From positions 121,834-185,833 of the forward strand of contig JAAOMT010000448.1 of NCBI GenBank assembly GCA_016748015.1: 64,000 nt of DNA, given 5' to 3'. Origin of the DNA: Geosiphon pyriformis (lineage: Eukaryota > Glomeromycota > Glomeromycetes > Archaeosporales > Geosiphonaceae). The notes beneath the pieces were generated by a model. The model saw only the letters and a list, made by a program, of their open reading frames with translations. It was not told the DNA's origin and did no database searches. The translations under genes were made by a program, and so were the position numbers. Numbering within the stretch: position 1 is the first letter of the stretch; each line of letters opens with the position of its first letter. Shown here in pieces: positions 22,632 to 35,234 of the stretch.

Positions 22632-24999
22632 CTTTCTTGTTGATCAGTGGTCTGCTTATTTCTATTGCCAAAAAAGGGAAGTCTTATCAATACCTGAGTA
22701 TCTTTCTGTCTACTAAGAGTTTGTCAAAGCCCAGTTTGGCTAAGGCTTATGTGGACATTCGTTTTTTTGCCAATTTTGTGTTGAAAAAAATTATTTTTGA
22801 TAAACAGTTTTCGTATTTGGTATTAGTAGTTTTTTTTCCAATTATTAGCTATAGGTTTCAATTTAGTTTTGTTTCTGTTAGTGTGTGTAATAAGTAAAAC
22901 ACCTTAATTCACAAGGGCTTAAAATCCAAATCCAGTCTTCTGCATGACTTTCCCAATAATGTACTTCATTATCTCTTATTGTATAATTTAAAGACTTTTG
23001 AACAGATTTAAGCTAAAGGCAAGTCTGTTTCTGTTGTTTGGTTTTCGAATTCAGTTGGCATTCTGGGTCATCTGTTTGTGCATAGATCACATAATCTGCA
23101 AGTGCTTAGCTAGAATCCTTACCATCCTTTGCTTTTTCTATCTTGTGTCAATATTGACCTATCAAATAATTTTTTGGCTAATGTAGTCTGCATCTTTTTG
23201 GAGTGTGATCTGTTTCTGGTTGGTCTTGTGACTAATGTCTTTCATTTCCAAGGTGATATTCTTTTGTCTCTTGTTTTCAGTGGTCTTAAGTTTCTTAAAT
23301 GTGTCTTTTCATTTTGGCATTATGGAATTGCTTTTGCTGAACAGTTTTACAATTATGTTGGTACAGTTTTTGATTGGAAGACATTTAAGCAGTGAAAAAG
23401 ATTAGACTCATATGACCCAATTCCTAATTAGTTTAAGCTTTTTGTTCATTTTCTTAATGGTGTTTCTTCTTCTTTTATTTGTTTATCTCTTTTGATGAGC
23501 ATCAATTCATTGGACATTTTTGAGTCCCATGAATTTGGAGTTATTTGTGACTACTTGTTGGGTGTTAATGCTAATTGCCTTTCTGTTTATACAGATGATT
23601 CTCTTAGTGGTTTGGAAATTCCAAACATGAAGGCTGGTACAACAGTTTTCTTTGAAAATATTGGTTTGAATTTGGATGTTGAAGTTTTTGGGTTGGTGTT
23701 CTCTACTATGGCTGAGCTATAAGCTGTTGCTCTGGCACTTGAATGCATTCCCTTTTTTAGTTCAGTTCAAATTTTTTTAGACAATCAGTCTGCTTTAGAT
23801 ATGTGTGAATTAGAATTGGACTTGTCATGTCCTGATTTTCAGAATTAGTATTGGGTTAAGCATTGTCATATCATAGATGTTATTTATGAAAAAAATTTGG
23901 AGGTTAGTTGACATAAGATTAAGGGTTATTCAAGAGTCTTGGACAATAAATATGTTGATGCTTTTACAAAGGCTGCTTGCTTCTCTAATTGGTATCTCCC
24001 TTATTATATTGCCAAATGTTATATCAGGGTTGGTAGTAACATTGTTTTTGGTAATTCTAGACATTTTGTTCATAATGTATTTGAGTCTGTCTATCAGGCA
24101 CACTGAGAGATTGGCTCTGGTTCTTGAGTTTTGGTAAACACTTTGTGTGCTGATATTAATTGGTTTAGGTCATTCTTGGTGTGGCATTTTGATTTGCATT
24201 TGGTCTTTGGTTTCACTAGTAAGAGTACTACTAGAGCTTGCACTTATTTTATAAAGACTTTGTATTACTGGCTTCTTGTTGCTATTTGCAAGTGTTTGTA
24301 TACTAAGAATTATCCAAATGTGATATGTTTGTTTTGTGAAGATATTAAGGTCTTAGACCACACTTTCTCTTACTTATTCGATTTTGATGTTCATGTTTAG
24401 TTGTTGAACACCTATGTAGCTAATTGGGGGGTGATTTCTGGTTTGTCTCATTTGGTTTCATGTGTGTTATAGTGTTTGAGTTTTTGTTCTTTTAATGTTA
24501 TTGTGTATATGACTTTGAGCTAGAGGTTTGTTTTTAATGATTGGTATTGGAAGTTTTTTTCTATTTTTAAAGATTCTAAAATTGCAGGTCGGATGGTTGT
24601 GGACTTTGTGTGCAGATTTTGTCTTACATTCAGAGAGAAAATTTGGTTGGCTTGTGTTAAACACCAGGCTTTTATGGAGAAGAATAAACTAATTTCACAT
24701 AATGAGTCTGTTCCAGTCTTAGTGTTTGGGCTTTTTTTAGTGTTTTTTGCTGATGTAATTAAATTGTTGGGTATTGCTGACACTATTAGTGTTAGTTTTG
24801 GTTTTCATAATTTTTGTTAGTTTTTTTCAGGTTTAGATAATGTAGTTTCAGTTTATATAGATATATAGTGTTGTTCTGATTAGTCTGAATGGCTGGTCAT
24901 GTGTAGAAAATGCATGATTTATGCTTAGTTTAGATTACTAAGTTGATGTATTGTATTAGGTAGTATTTGGATCTTACTCATTAATTTGAATTAAAAAAA
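22632..24999 (+). mobile_element. 5'-truncated LINE, RT end to A-tail (copy C)
   Basis: Begins abruptly inside the RT domain with ISIAKKGKSYQYLSIFLSTK, the segment after the FVDD box. It then covers the thumb, linker and RNase H (YTDDSL near 23590 with Gly changed to Asp), the cysteine-rich C-terminus (CLFCED near 24335), the 3' UTR with GAATGGCTGGTCATGTG near 24890, and an A-tail. 5' truncation is typical of LINE insertion. It keeps Gln (CAG) at about 23340 where copies A and B have stops. Its own stops lie mostly at Trp or Gln positions. Confidence 0.9.
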
Positions 25000-27301
25000 A
25001 ATTTAAATAAGCTAAAAAAAACAAATTTTATACAAAAAAAAATTCATATTGTTTTTAAACAAAAATTTAACATTAATAAATTTATGTATAAACTAGAATA
25101 CAATCTTAATAAAAATTAAAAAAATACCAAATACCAAAGTAATAATCATTTATTTAATAAATTTTTAATAACTAATAATAATTTTTTAAAATTTACTAAA
25201 AGCAATAATAAAAAATAAAAAATAAACAATTAATTTGGTTTTTATTTGATTAATTTAATTTTTAAGATTAAATAATTTAATAGATTAATTGTTTAAAAAT
25301 ATACACAAAAACATATTTTGTTTTGTTTTTAAAACTAATAAAAATTAGCTAAAAATTAATATATTAAAAAATACAACTAAGAATTAATTTAATCAATATG
25401 TTTTTATTATTATTGTTTAGAACAAAAAATTTATTTTTATTTATAATTATAATAAAATTAAATATTATAATTAGTACTGATAATACAAAATTAACAAAAA
25501 AACAAAAAAAAACAGAAAGAATCAAAATTTTATTTTTTATAAGAAAAAAAACAGACTTTAAAATCTTAAACTATTAAAAAACTAAAAAAATCTTTTTATT
25601 ATTTTAAAAAAATTGTTATTAAATATAACAGATAATTATAAAATTTGTTTTTTGACTATTTTGATTTTTTTGGCATTTAAGCAATAATAAAAAAAAGAAT
25701 TAAAAAAATAACTTTGTTATTGGCTTCTTATTAAACATTTTAAAACTCTTAAAAAAGACAAAAGTTATATTAAGACTATTTCAAATAAATTATTTTGAAA
25801 AAAATTTAAAAGAAAAAAAATTTTTAATTAAAAATAAAAAAAGTATTTTTAAAATAATAAGAAATTATTTAACTACTACTTTATTTATAAAGCGTATTTT
25901 TATAGAATATTATTGAACAGTTTTTATAATTGTTAATACTTTATTAATAAAAAAAATATTAGCTGTTTAAGTAATAAAAAAAATATTTTTTTTATATTTG
26001 TAATTTTATAAAATAATATATTATAATATTCTATTTTTGTTATTTTAAAATAATATTTGTTGTTATTATAATATAGTATTTGCTACTATTATAAAATAAT
26101 TTTTGCTATTATTATTAATTAATAATTATTATTATAAAAATTATTATATTATTTTATAATTGGTTATTTTTTTATATTATTTGTGATTTTTGTTAATTTT
26201 TAATTATAATAATAATATTAGAATTTCTTTTGTTTAATAAAAAAGAAATTATTATTTTATATATTTTTAAAAACAAATTAATTAATTTTTTTTAATTATA
26301 TGGTTTTTGAAAATATTTTAAGTAAATTAAACTTGTTTTATTTCTTATATTACTAAATTCAAATAATATTTAAAATATATTATTGTTATTTTTAGTTTTT
26401 AAATTAATTTAAATACTATTATTATAACTAATATTTTAAATAAAAATTATATTTAGTAAAAACTTTTAAATATTAAAACTTGTATTACTTAGTCTTTAAT
26501 TACATATTTTTTTTTAATATTTTTATAAATTTGTTGTTGATTTTAAAATATTTAAATCTTGTTTTATTAAACCAATTTTAATATTAAAACTATTGTCTTT
26601 TGGTTTTTTTATTTGTTGCTAATATTATTAATTATAAAATTGGTATTAAATTGGCTTTTGTGGAATTTAAACTAATTAAGTTGGTTTTATTAATTAAATT
26701 TGTTAATGTTTTAATTTTTTTAATTATAAAATTATTAGTGTTTTTTTTAAATATAAAAATAAATTTTTTTTGTAATTAATAAAATTATTGGTAATTTAAG
26801 TAAAAAAATTATTAATTTAAAATAAAATAAAATATAAATAATTTTTGTTAATAAAAAAGATTTTGCTAAAATAATAGTACTTTAAAAGTTATAAATTCTT
26901 GACATTAAATTTAATATAAATATAATTATTATATAATTAGCTAGTTTGGTTTTTAATAATTATAATTTGGTTGTAATTATGCAAAAAATAGCATTTTAGA
27001 ATAAGTTTTTTTTGTAAATTCAATTTTATTTTGGTTTTAACTAACATAAATAGTTATATATAAAAAACACATAAGTTATAATTAATTTAAAATGCTTTCT
27101 GTTATATTATATTAATTAATAAACTATTCTTTTTAAAACAAAACAAAACAAAATAAAATTTAAGCAGTTTAATTAATTAAAATTAAAATTTAAAAATTTC
27201 TTATTTATAACAATAATTTTGAAAATTAAAAAGAATCTTATTATTTAATGATAATATTTATACTTTTAAATAAAAAATACTTAAAGCTAATGCAAATACA
27301 G
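25000..27301. other. AT-rich desert
   Basis: 2.3 kb of nearly pure A/T with no ORF or structure I can assign. By analogy with the eroded LTR at 34174-35051 it may be old transposon sequence, but I could not match it to any element in the window. Confidence 0.55.
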
Positions 27302-30300
27302 TTAAGATTTTCGAGGAGTAAAAAATGTGGATCTAATAAAATTCGCTTTAAGATGAGTTGATTTGGGTTTTAACTTGTAAAGAATCGTACGAGAAGGATC
27401 TCTCTCTGCATTAGGATCAGGTAATACCATTGCTTTATGTTTTATATTATTCTAATTATTGCAAAAAAAAAGTTTTATTTAACAAATATTTAAATATTAA
27501 TAATGAAAAAAAATTTACTTACTTTAAAAAAATAAAGGATTTCAAGAGCTTGCCGCAAAGTGTTAATTTGTAATAGTTGAATAGGAAAACTGAAACTAAC
27601 ACTTTGTAAACCGAAATAAAGACCATCATCAAGAAGATCGATACCAATTATGTGACCTTTTAAGCCTAATAGAAAACGAAATTAAAATCAATTGACATAA
27701 AAAATATATACAACCACATATTAAATCTCACCAGCAAATTGCAATCCAAATACAACAGAATTTTTGTCCGCTTCCGCTATAATATCCTCCTTTAAAAATG
27801 AATCAAGAATACATTTATTTGTCCGGTACAATTTTGCACGATCACGGATGACTTTGGCAGAAGTAGGAGCCTGAGCACATTCTGTGTGACTAAGCTCTGT
27901 ACCCGAAGCCTGATGTACAATCCTCATGTCAATTTTTCTGGATGGGGATGTAACCTTTGACATAGTTTCGCCCCATCTGAGTTCAATTAAATGATTGAGA
28001 TCAGAAAAAATGATATCCAATGTGGGAGCTATGATCTTTATAATATACTCCATTTCACTGAGTTTTTTTCGTTGACCATCTCGATGCATAAATATACATG
28101 GATTCATTAAAAACATTTCGATACTAATAGCAAATTTGGTTAAATATGAATAATAATAATTAAAACACATAAATAAATACAAGAAAATCTTACATATTAA
28201 AATAAATTTTAGTTATTTGTTGATCAATAACCGTTCCTGATCGATCTTTTATCTTATCTAAAAGAAAATCTCGGGCATCCCAATATCTATAATGATCACA
28301 CATCTAATTATAATAAAAAAAATTAGTGATCTGATCTATTTATAATAATTAATAATTATTTTTAAACCTACCGATTCAATTTGGTCAATTATCTCCTTCA
28401 CATTCCCTTCAAATTGTGTCGGCACCATATCAATGTGCTCATAAACCTTGGCTTTTAAAGCATTCCATTCTTCGCCAAACCATGTCCACATCCCATTCGA
28501 AAATTCTGATGAAAGATCAATGATGGAAGATAATCCAAGCCTAAATTTGAAACAATCAGTGCTCTATTACATTGCTAACAACTTGACAAAAAAAAATGCC
28601 ATACCGAAGGACACTTAAAATTTGTGGATTCAAATCCTTTCGACTTTTTCCTTTTGACCACATCATGATTCTTGTCGTATTTTGTGCGAGAACCTCTCTG
28701 ACGAGTTCCCCATTTTTAAGTTTCCAGTTTGAAATATTTGGACTAGTCGACACCTCAAAAGGATTCTGGACATCTGCCCCACTCACAACATCGCTCTCAT
28801 CATCATCCGATGATTCATTTATTGCATCTTTGGGTTCATCCGATGAATCGTCTGTTGAATCTTCATGTTCATTTGATGAAACATTTGTTGGATCTTTGGG
28901 TTCATCCGATGAATCGTCTGTTGCATTTTTGTAGTGATCAGAATCGGTTTGTTTCCTTCTTAAGGCCCTTTCACTTGGGGAAATGGAATTTGATTGATCC
29001 TAGAGGGAATATAAAAGTACCTTTAATTCTAATCGGTTCAAGAGGACAACAACCATACAATATGCTTACCAAATAATCATATTTATCAGCTTTGCGTTTG
29101 TTGGGAGTACAAGGTATCTTCTCTTTTGTTGCCTCTTCCCTTTGTTCATCTTCTTCATCTCTTCGTCGTGGTTTTTCAAGAACTCTTTCCCAGAATCTAG
29201 AAACACCTGGCGCCCTTTTGTCGGACTTTAAGAGCAAGTCAGACATCAATCAAACAAAAGAGCAAATGAAGTCAGAATCGACCAACACAAGAGCAAGTGA
29301 AGTCAGAGATCCGAGACTTTCTCGCAGATCATCATCACAAGAGCAAGTCAAGTCAGACATCGACCAAACACAAGAGCAAGTGAAGTCAGAAATCCGAGAT
29401 TTCACGCGGATCATAATCACAAGAACAAGTGAAGTCAGAAATCGACCAACACAAGAGCAAGTGAAGTCAGACATCGACCAAACACAAGAGCAAGTGAAGT
29501 AAGAGATCCGAGACTTTCCCACAGATCATCATCACAAGAGCAAGTCAAGTCAGACATCGACCAAACACAAGAGCAAGGGAAGTCAGAAATCGACCAACAC
29601 AAGAGCAAGTGAAGTCAGACATCGACCAAACACAAGAGCAAGTGAAGTCAGAGATCCGAGACTTTCCCGCAGATCATCATCACAAGAGCAAGTCAAGTCA
29701 GACATCGACCAAACACAAGACCAAGGGAAGTCAGAAATCCGAGATTTCACGCGGATCATAATCATAAGAACAAGTGAAGTCAAAAATCGACCAACACAAG
29801 AGCAAGTGAAGTCAGAAATCCGAGACTTTCACGCAGATCATCATCACAAGAGCAAGTGAAGTCAGATATCGACCAAACACAAGAGCAAGTGAAGTCAGAA
29901 ATCCGAGATTTCACGCGGATCATAATCACAAGAGCAAGTGAAGTCAAAAATCGACCAAACACAAGAGCAAGTGAAGTAAGAGATCCGAGACTTTCACGCA
30001 GATCATCATCACAAGAGCAAGTGAAGTAAGAGATCCGAGACTTTCACGCAGATCATCATCACAAGAGCAAGTGAAGTCAGATATCGACCAAACACAAGAG
30101 CAAGTGAAGTCAGAAATCCGAGATTTCACGCGGATCATAATCACAAGAGCAAGTGAAGTCAAAAATCGACCAAACACAAGAGCAAGTGAAGTAAGAGATC
30201 CGAGACTTTCACGCAGATCATCATCACAAGAGCAAGTCAATTCAGACATTGACCAAACACAAGAGCAAGGGAAGTCAGAAATCCGAGATTTCACGCGGAT

Positions 30301-31358
30301 CATAATCACAAGAACAAGTGAAGTCAAAAATCGACCAACACAAGAGCAAGTGAAGTCAGAAATCCGAGACTTTCACGCAGATCATCATCACAAGAGCAAG
30401 TGAAGTCAGATATCGACCAAACACAAGAGCAAGTGAAGTCAGATATCGACCAAACACAAGAGCAAGTGAAGTCAGAAATCCGAGATTTCACGCGGATCAT
30501 AATCACAAGAGCAAGTGAAGTCAAAAATCGACCAAACACAAGAGCAAGTGAAGTAAGAGATCCGAGACTTTCACGCAGATCATCATCACAAGAGCAAGTG
30601 AAGTCAGAAATCCGAGACTTTCACGCAGATCATCATCACAAGAGCAAGTGAAGTCAGATATCGACCAAACACAAGAGCAAGTGAAGTCAGAAATCCGAGA
30701 TTTCACGTGGATCATAATCACAAGAGCAAGTGAAGTCAAAAATCGACCAAACACAAGAGCAAGTGAAGTAAGAAATCCGAGACTTTCACGCAGATCATGA
30801 TCACAAGGGCAAGTGAAGTCAGAAATCGACCAACACAAGAACAAGTGAAGTCAAATGAAGTCGGAAATCCGAGACTTTCACGCGGATCATCATCACAAGA
30901 GCAAGTGAAGTCAGAAATCGACCAACACAAGAGCAAGTGAAGTCAGATATCCGAGACTTTCACGCGACCCAACAGACCAGCAGATCATCACAAAAGCAAA
31001 AAAATGGAAAAAATACCCTAACCTCAAAACTTTCAATTGCGAGTTTCTTGCGAGTACTGAACGCAGGGTCCTTCAAACCACGCAGGCTTACGAAATAGGC
31101 CTTCTGTTCTTCTTCACAATCTTTTATAAATGATCCTTGTTTTTCTCGCTGCACAAGGTACTCATAAAGATAATTTTCCTTTTTTTTTTTGAGTATGGTC
31201 TTGATAACGCTCATCCTGTTTTGTTGTGCGTTCATGATTCGATTAATGCAGTTGGGGTTAAAGTTGTTGAAGTTGTGTTTATGTACTCTGTTTGTTATGC
31301 TATATGACAGGCAAGATGACCACGAGTGGTGCTTATCATATTGCTGATCAATTCCCAT
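27302..31358 (-). CDS. Orphan 616-aa protein, eight exons, acidic Ser/Asp repeats, possible nuclease-like core
   Basis: A consistent GT-AG model joins 31358-31023, 29225-29070, 28999-28605, 28540-28372, 28303-28194, 28123-27732, 27665-27523 and 27451-27302; phases agree at every junction and the stop is TAA at 27304-27302. Exon 1 gives a basic, coiled-coil-like N-terminus (KKKKENYLYEYLVQREKQ). Exon 3 holds acidic DDSSDEPKD-type repeats followed by a conserved-looking region. Exons 4-8 form a globular domain with WTWFGEEWNALKAK, RKIDMRI, SGTELSHTE, and LDDGLYFGLQ. The D...E-x-S-x-x-E spacing faintly recalls PD-(D/E)XK nucleases but lacks a clear Lys, so this is speculation. I believe similar orphan proteins are abundant in arbuscular mycorrhizal fungi. 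The start codon is the first ATG of the exon-1 ORF and could be internal. Function unknown. Confidence 0.75.
28800..28935 (-). repeat. Coding tandem repeat, DDSSDEPKD type
   Basis: Within exon 3 of the orphan gene, about five imperfect units (~36 bp) encode acidic Asp/Ser/Glu segments. The array stays in frame and probably makes a disordered linker of variable length between the N-terminal region and the globular part. Confidence 0.8.
29233..30965. repeat. Minisatellite filling intron 1 of the orphan gene
   Basis: Roughly forty copies of a core ACAAGAGCAAGTGAAGTCAG are joined to one of a few variable parts, giving modules of about 33 bp (ATCGACCAAC ending) and 49-50 bp (ATCCGAGACTTTCACGCAG.. 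or ..TTTCACGCGG.. endings). The intron spans 29226-31022 (1797 bp), while other introns of this gene are about 70-110 bp. On the minus (gene) strand each core reads CTGACTTCACTTGCTCTTGT, a branch-point-like CTGAC followed by pyrimidines. The true 3' splice site (CTGACTTGCTCTTAAAG, ending at 29226) is a variant of the same sequence. Long ORFs on both strands here are repeat artefacts. Confidence 0.88.
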
Positions 31359-33515
31359 ATAGCCATTACTGATTAAGAAGACTGTGTAAAAATGATTTAA
31401 ATTATATTTTTTTGTTATTATTTTTTTGTTTATTACTATTTACAATAATTTTTATAGCCAAACATGAGATTATTTATAATAAAAAGATTCTAATAAATTT
31501 TTACAGCTTTAAAAAATAAAATAAAAATTTTTAACATTGTAATCTTCAATATAAATTTATATAATTAATAAAATATTTTTTAAAATTAAATAGTGGTTGG
31601 GCTGTACTCATAAAACCTTTAATAAAAAATTAAAAAAATTAAAAAGACCCAGTTTTTAAATTTTAATAAAAAGTTTCTTAAGTTTTATAATAAAAAACTA
31701 GTTAATTATTTAAGACAAAAAGTAATTTATGCTGTTTAAAAATATAAATACAAAAATGAAAATAATTAAAATTAACTTAACATTAATTTTTATTTAATAA
31801 ATTAATATTTAAGAAAAAATTTTTTTTTTATATTTTTATAATTACAATTAGAAAAAAGATGTGATTTTTTTATTATTTAAAATAATTAATAGTAATTTAT
31901 TAATAAAAAATTTATAGCTGTAAAAACTGCTTAATAGTACTTAATAAAAGTGTTTTTTTTAAATAAAATAATTAAAAATCAGTTTTTTATTGATTTTAAA
32001 ATACTTTTTTTGGTTTTAAATAAAAGTTTTTTTTATTTAAAGTTCTATTTAAGCAATAATTTATGACTAAATTTTAGTGTAAGTACAATTATTACAAAAA
32101 GTTTTAGAATTTTTAATAATAAACTAGTAACAAAATTATTTATTGTTTTTATTATTTTTATTTTTATATTAAAAAAACCAAAAAAATTAAAAACAATTAT
32201 TTTTTTTAGTGTTTTTTAGAACAATACCAATATTTTAAAGTTTATTTTTTTTGTAAAAAATAAAATATTAATTTTATTTGATTTTTCTAATAGTTATATT
32301 AGTTTTATAGTAATTATATTAATTAAAATATCTAAACTAAAAATAGCTATAAACAATAATTTTTTTTTGGATAATAATAATAATAATATGATTATTAAAA
32401 TTAGTTTTAATTATATTATTTAATATATTAATTTTAATTAAATTTTATTGATTTTAAAAAACATAATAAGATATATTTTTAATAATATTTTAAATTAATT
32501 ATTAATCTTAACTAAATAAAAACTAAATTGCTTTTTTTTCTTCTGTTTTCTAATATTGTTTTTAATAATACTTAAAAAATAATTATTAATTATTAAAAAT
32601 TTTTTAAATAAATAATTTTTATTCTAATATTTAATATTATATTTAAGATTAAATTAGTTTTTATTAAATTTTTGTTCTAGTTATTATTTAGTTTTATTAA
32701 ATTTAAATTAGTTTTATATAAATTTTATATTTTCAAAATTTTTTAAATACTATTATTAAAATTACTATTAATAATTTTATATTTTAACTATAATTAATAT
32801 TACAAAGTTTTTTGTAATAACTTTTATTTTTTTGTTGTATTTTATATTTCTTTTAATATATTTTTTAATAATATTAAAAGCACTTTTATTAAATTAAAAT
32901 TTATTAACTTATAATAATATATTATTGTTTATTTTAAGAACTTTTTTTTGCTATTGTTATTTTTATTTATTAATCTGTACTTAAAATTTTAATATTTTGG
33001 TTTAATTTAGTTTAAATTTAATTAAATTATTAAATTAAACTAAATTTAAATAAAAATTTTGGCTAAATTTTAAATTTAAACTTAAATTGAACTTAAAATT
33101 ACTAAATCTGAGCTAAACTTAAATCCAAACAATAAGTTTGGTTCAAGTTTGATTTAAAATTTGTGAACATATTTAAATTTAACTATTAAAAATTATATTA
33201 TATTATTAATTAAATATTTTTTAATAGTTTTTGTATTTATAATTAAAAACATTATATTGCTTTTATAATTTTAGGCATTAAATAAAACTTTATATTTGTA
33301 ATTATATTTCTATTTGTAAAAAAAAACATATTTAAAAGCAATAAATAATAAATTATATATATAAAACAAAAAAATTGTGTTTAATATATTTAAATCTTAA
33401 ATTTTAATAAAATAATAATTTAAATAAATATTTTTATAATATATTTTCTCTTATATTATTATATTTATTTTTTTATTGACCATTTTTTTAAAAATATAAT
33501 AATTAATTTTGTTAA

Positions 33516-33581
<66 letters not shown>

Positions 33582-34173
33582 AGTTTGTTTTTAATATAAA
33601 CTATATAATTAATACTATAATATTATTAAAATTGTTATTTAACAAAAAACTGTTATTTAATATAAATATAATAATTAATATATATTTTATTTCAAAAAAT
33701 ACACATTTTAAAAATTTATTTATTGTATAAGAGTTAAAAAATAAAATTGTTTAAATAAATAACTTATAATTTTTTTTATTTTATTAATATTGTCATCCGA
33801 AAATTTTTTTTAAATTTAATATAGTACAAAGTATTATAATTGTATTTATTTTAAAATAATATTTAATTAACTTTTTTTTTATTGTTTTAACTATTATAAT
33901 AAATAATAAATCTAATATTAAATATGTTAAAATAAATAAATAAATTCAATTAAAATTATAATATTTTATTTGATTTAAAAATAATATTAAAAAAAAAAAT
34001 AATTAAAAAAACAATATTATTTAAATTAATTGATATTTTAATCATAATATTCTTAAATAATTTAAGAAATTTAGTAATTTTATCAAAAACAATCTAATAA
34101 TTATATAAAATAGCATATTAATAAAAGTTAATATAAGTATTAATAAGAATATTAAGTACTTATAAATTTATAA
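31359..34173. other. AT-rich desert with simple repeats and a faint repeat ghost
   Basis: No gene seen. About 32990-33190 has TTAAATTTAAACTTAAATTGAACTTAAA and TTTGGTTCAAGTTTG-like wording that resembles the GAACCGAAC-rich terminus at 47025-47185 with most C/G lost. 33519-33581 is a run of about 20 ATT triplets. The region upstream of the orphan gene (31359-31500) shows no clear promoter motif. Confidence 0.55.
33519..33581. repeat. (ATT)n microsatellite
   Basis: About twenty perfect ATT units. A 73-codon poly-Leu ORF across it is an artefact. Confidence 0.9.
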
Positions 34174-35051
34174 TATTACCAAAAAAAAATTTTTTTTTAA
34201 TGTTGTTTAATTTATTGTTAATTTTGCTATTAATAAAAACAGGTAAATTTCCAATAAGCTAATTTATATTCTAAAGTATTTTTTATGTTTTGTATTATAT
34301 ATATTATTAGACTTATAATAAAATAACCAATTTTATACTAATTATTTATATAATTACTTTGTAATAAAAATCAATTTTTTTATAAAAATTTTTTATTTAC
34401 AAGTTCTTTAATTATTTTATTGTAAAAATTAATTTTTCTATAGAAAGTTTTAACTGTAAATTATTTAATAATATAAAAATTTTAAAAAAAATTTTAAAAA
34501 AATAATCATTTATATTTAAAATATTGTTTTTAATTTAGGTCTGTAAATATTAATAATTTATTAAAATTAATAACTAATTAATTTTAGTTTTTTAATTTGC
34601 TTATTTTGAAATAGTAATAATTAAAAATTTGGGTTTTTTAAAATGAATTTTATTTGAATTGATTTGTAATAGTTTTTTAAACTAAAATTAATCTTAAAAA
34701 ATATTTTAGTTAAGATATTTTTTTATATAATTTGTTATAATACTATTTTATAAACTAGTATTTTTTTTTAATATTTTGATAAAATACAAATATATTTTGT
34801 TAAATTATAAGTTATTTTTATAAACTGTTAAATATTTTGTTAAATTCTAAATATTTTAATAAATTTATAAATATTAAATAGTTTAAAATATTACATAATT
34901 TAATTATTATAATTTGTATTCAGTGTAAATTAAATTATTAATTAAATAATATAATATATAATAATTTAAAATAATAATATATGCTAATTAATAATAAGAA
35001 TTATAAATATAATTTTATATTAATTAATAGTTTAAATTTCTACTAATAATA
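34174..35051 (-). repeat. Eroded solo LTR of the 1613-6429 family
   Basis: The stretch aligns with the LTRs at 1613-2591 and 5448-6429 along its whole length: TATTACCAAAA start, TTAATGTTGTTTAATTTATTG, TTGCTATTAA, ACCAATTTTATACTAATTA, TTAGGTCTGTAAATATTAAT, TAATTTGTTATAATACTATT and TATATGCTAATTAATAATAAG all match with C-to-T or G-to-A changes. Very few C or G remain. ATAA flanks the left side and ATAA-like sequence the right, consistent with the family's 4-bp duplication. No interior follows, so it is a solo LTR; the strand is given to match the minus-strand element with the same LTR orientation. Confidence 0.82.
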
Positions 35052-35234
35052 ATAATTAAAAATTTTGTATTTAGAATATATAAAATTAAAAACTTGCTAA
35101 TTTAAAAAATAACTTATTTTTAATTATATTATCAATAAAATTTTACTAAATAGAACAATTTAAAATAAATTTATAATATTTAATTTAATATATATTACAA
35201 ACATATTTAAAGAATTTAAAACATTAGAACAAAA

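Noticed and set aside
29092-30936. Many overlapping 60-136 codon ORFs on both strands in 29.1-30.9 kb, as possible repeat-protein genes
   Set aside because: They are open because the minisatellite modules lack stops in several frames; the array is inside an intron with consistent flanking exons.
29233-30965. CRISPR-like look of short repeats with variable parts
   Set aside because: The variable parts are themselves repeated, units abut without unique spacers, and the locus is a eukaryotic intron.
33509-33730. Poly-Leu ORF
   Set aside because: Produced by an (ATT)n microsatellite.
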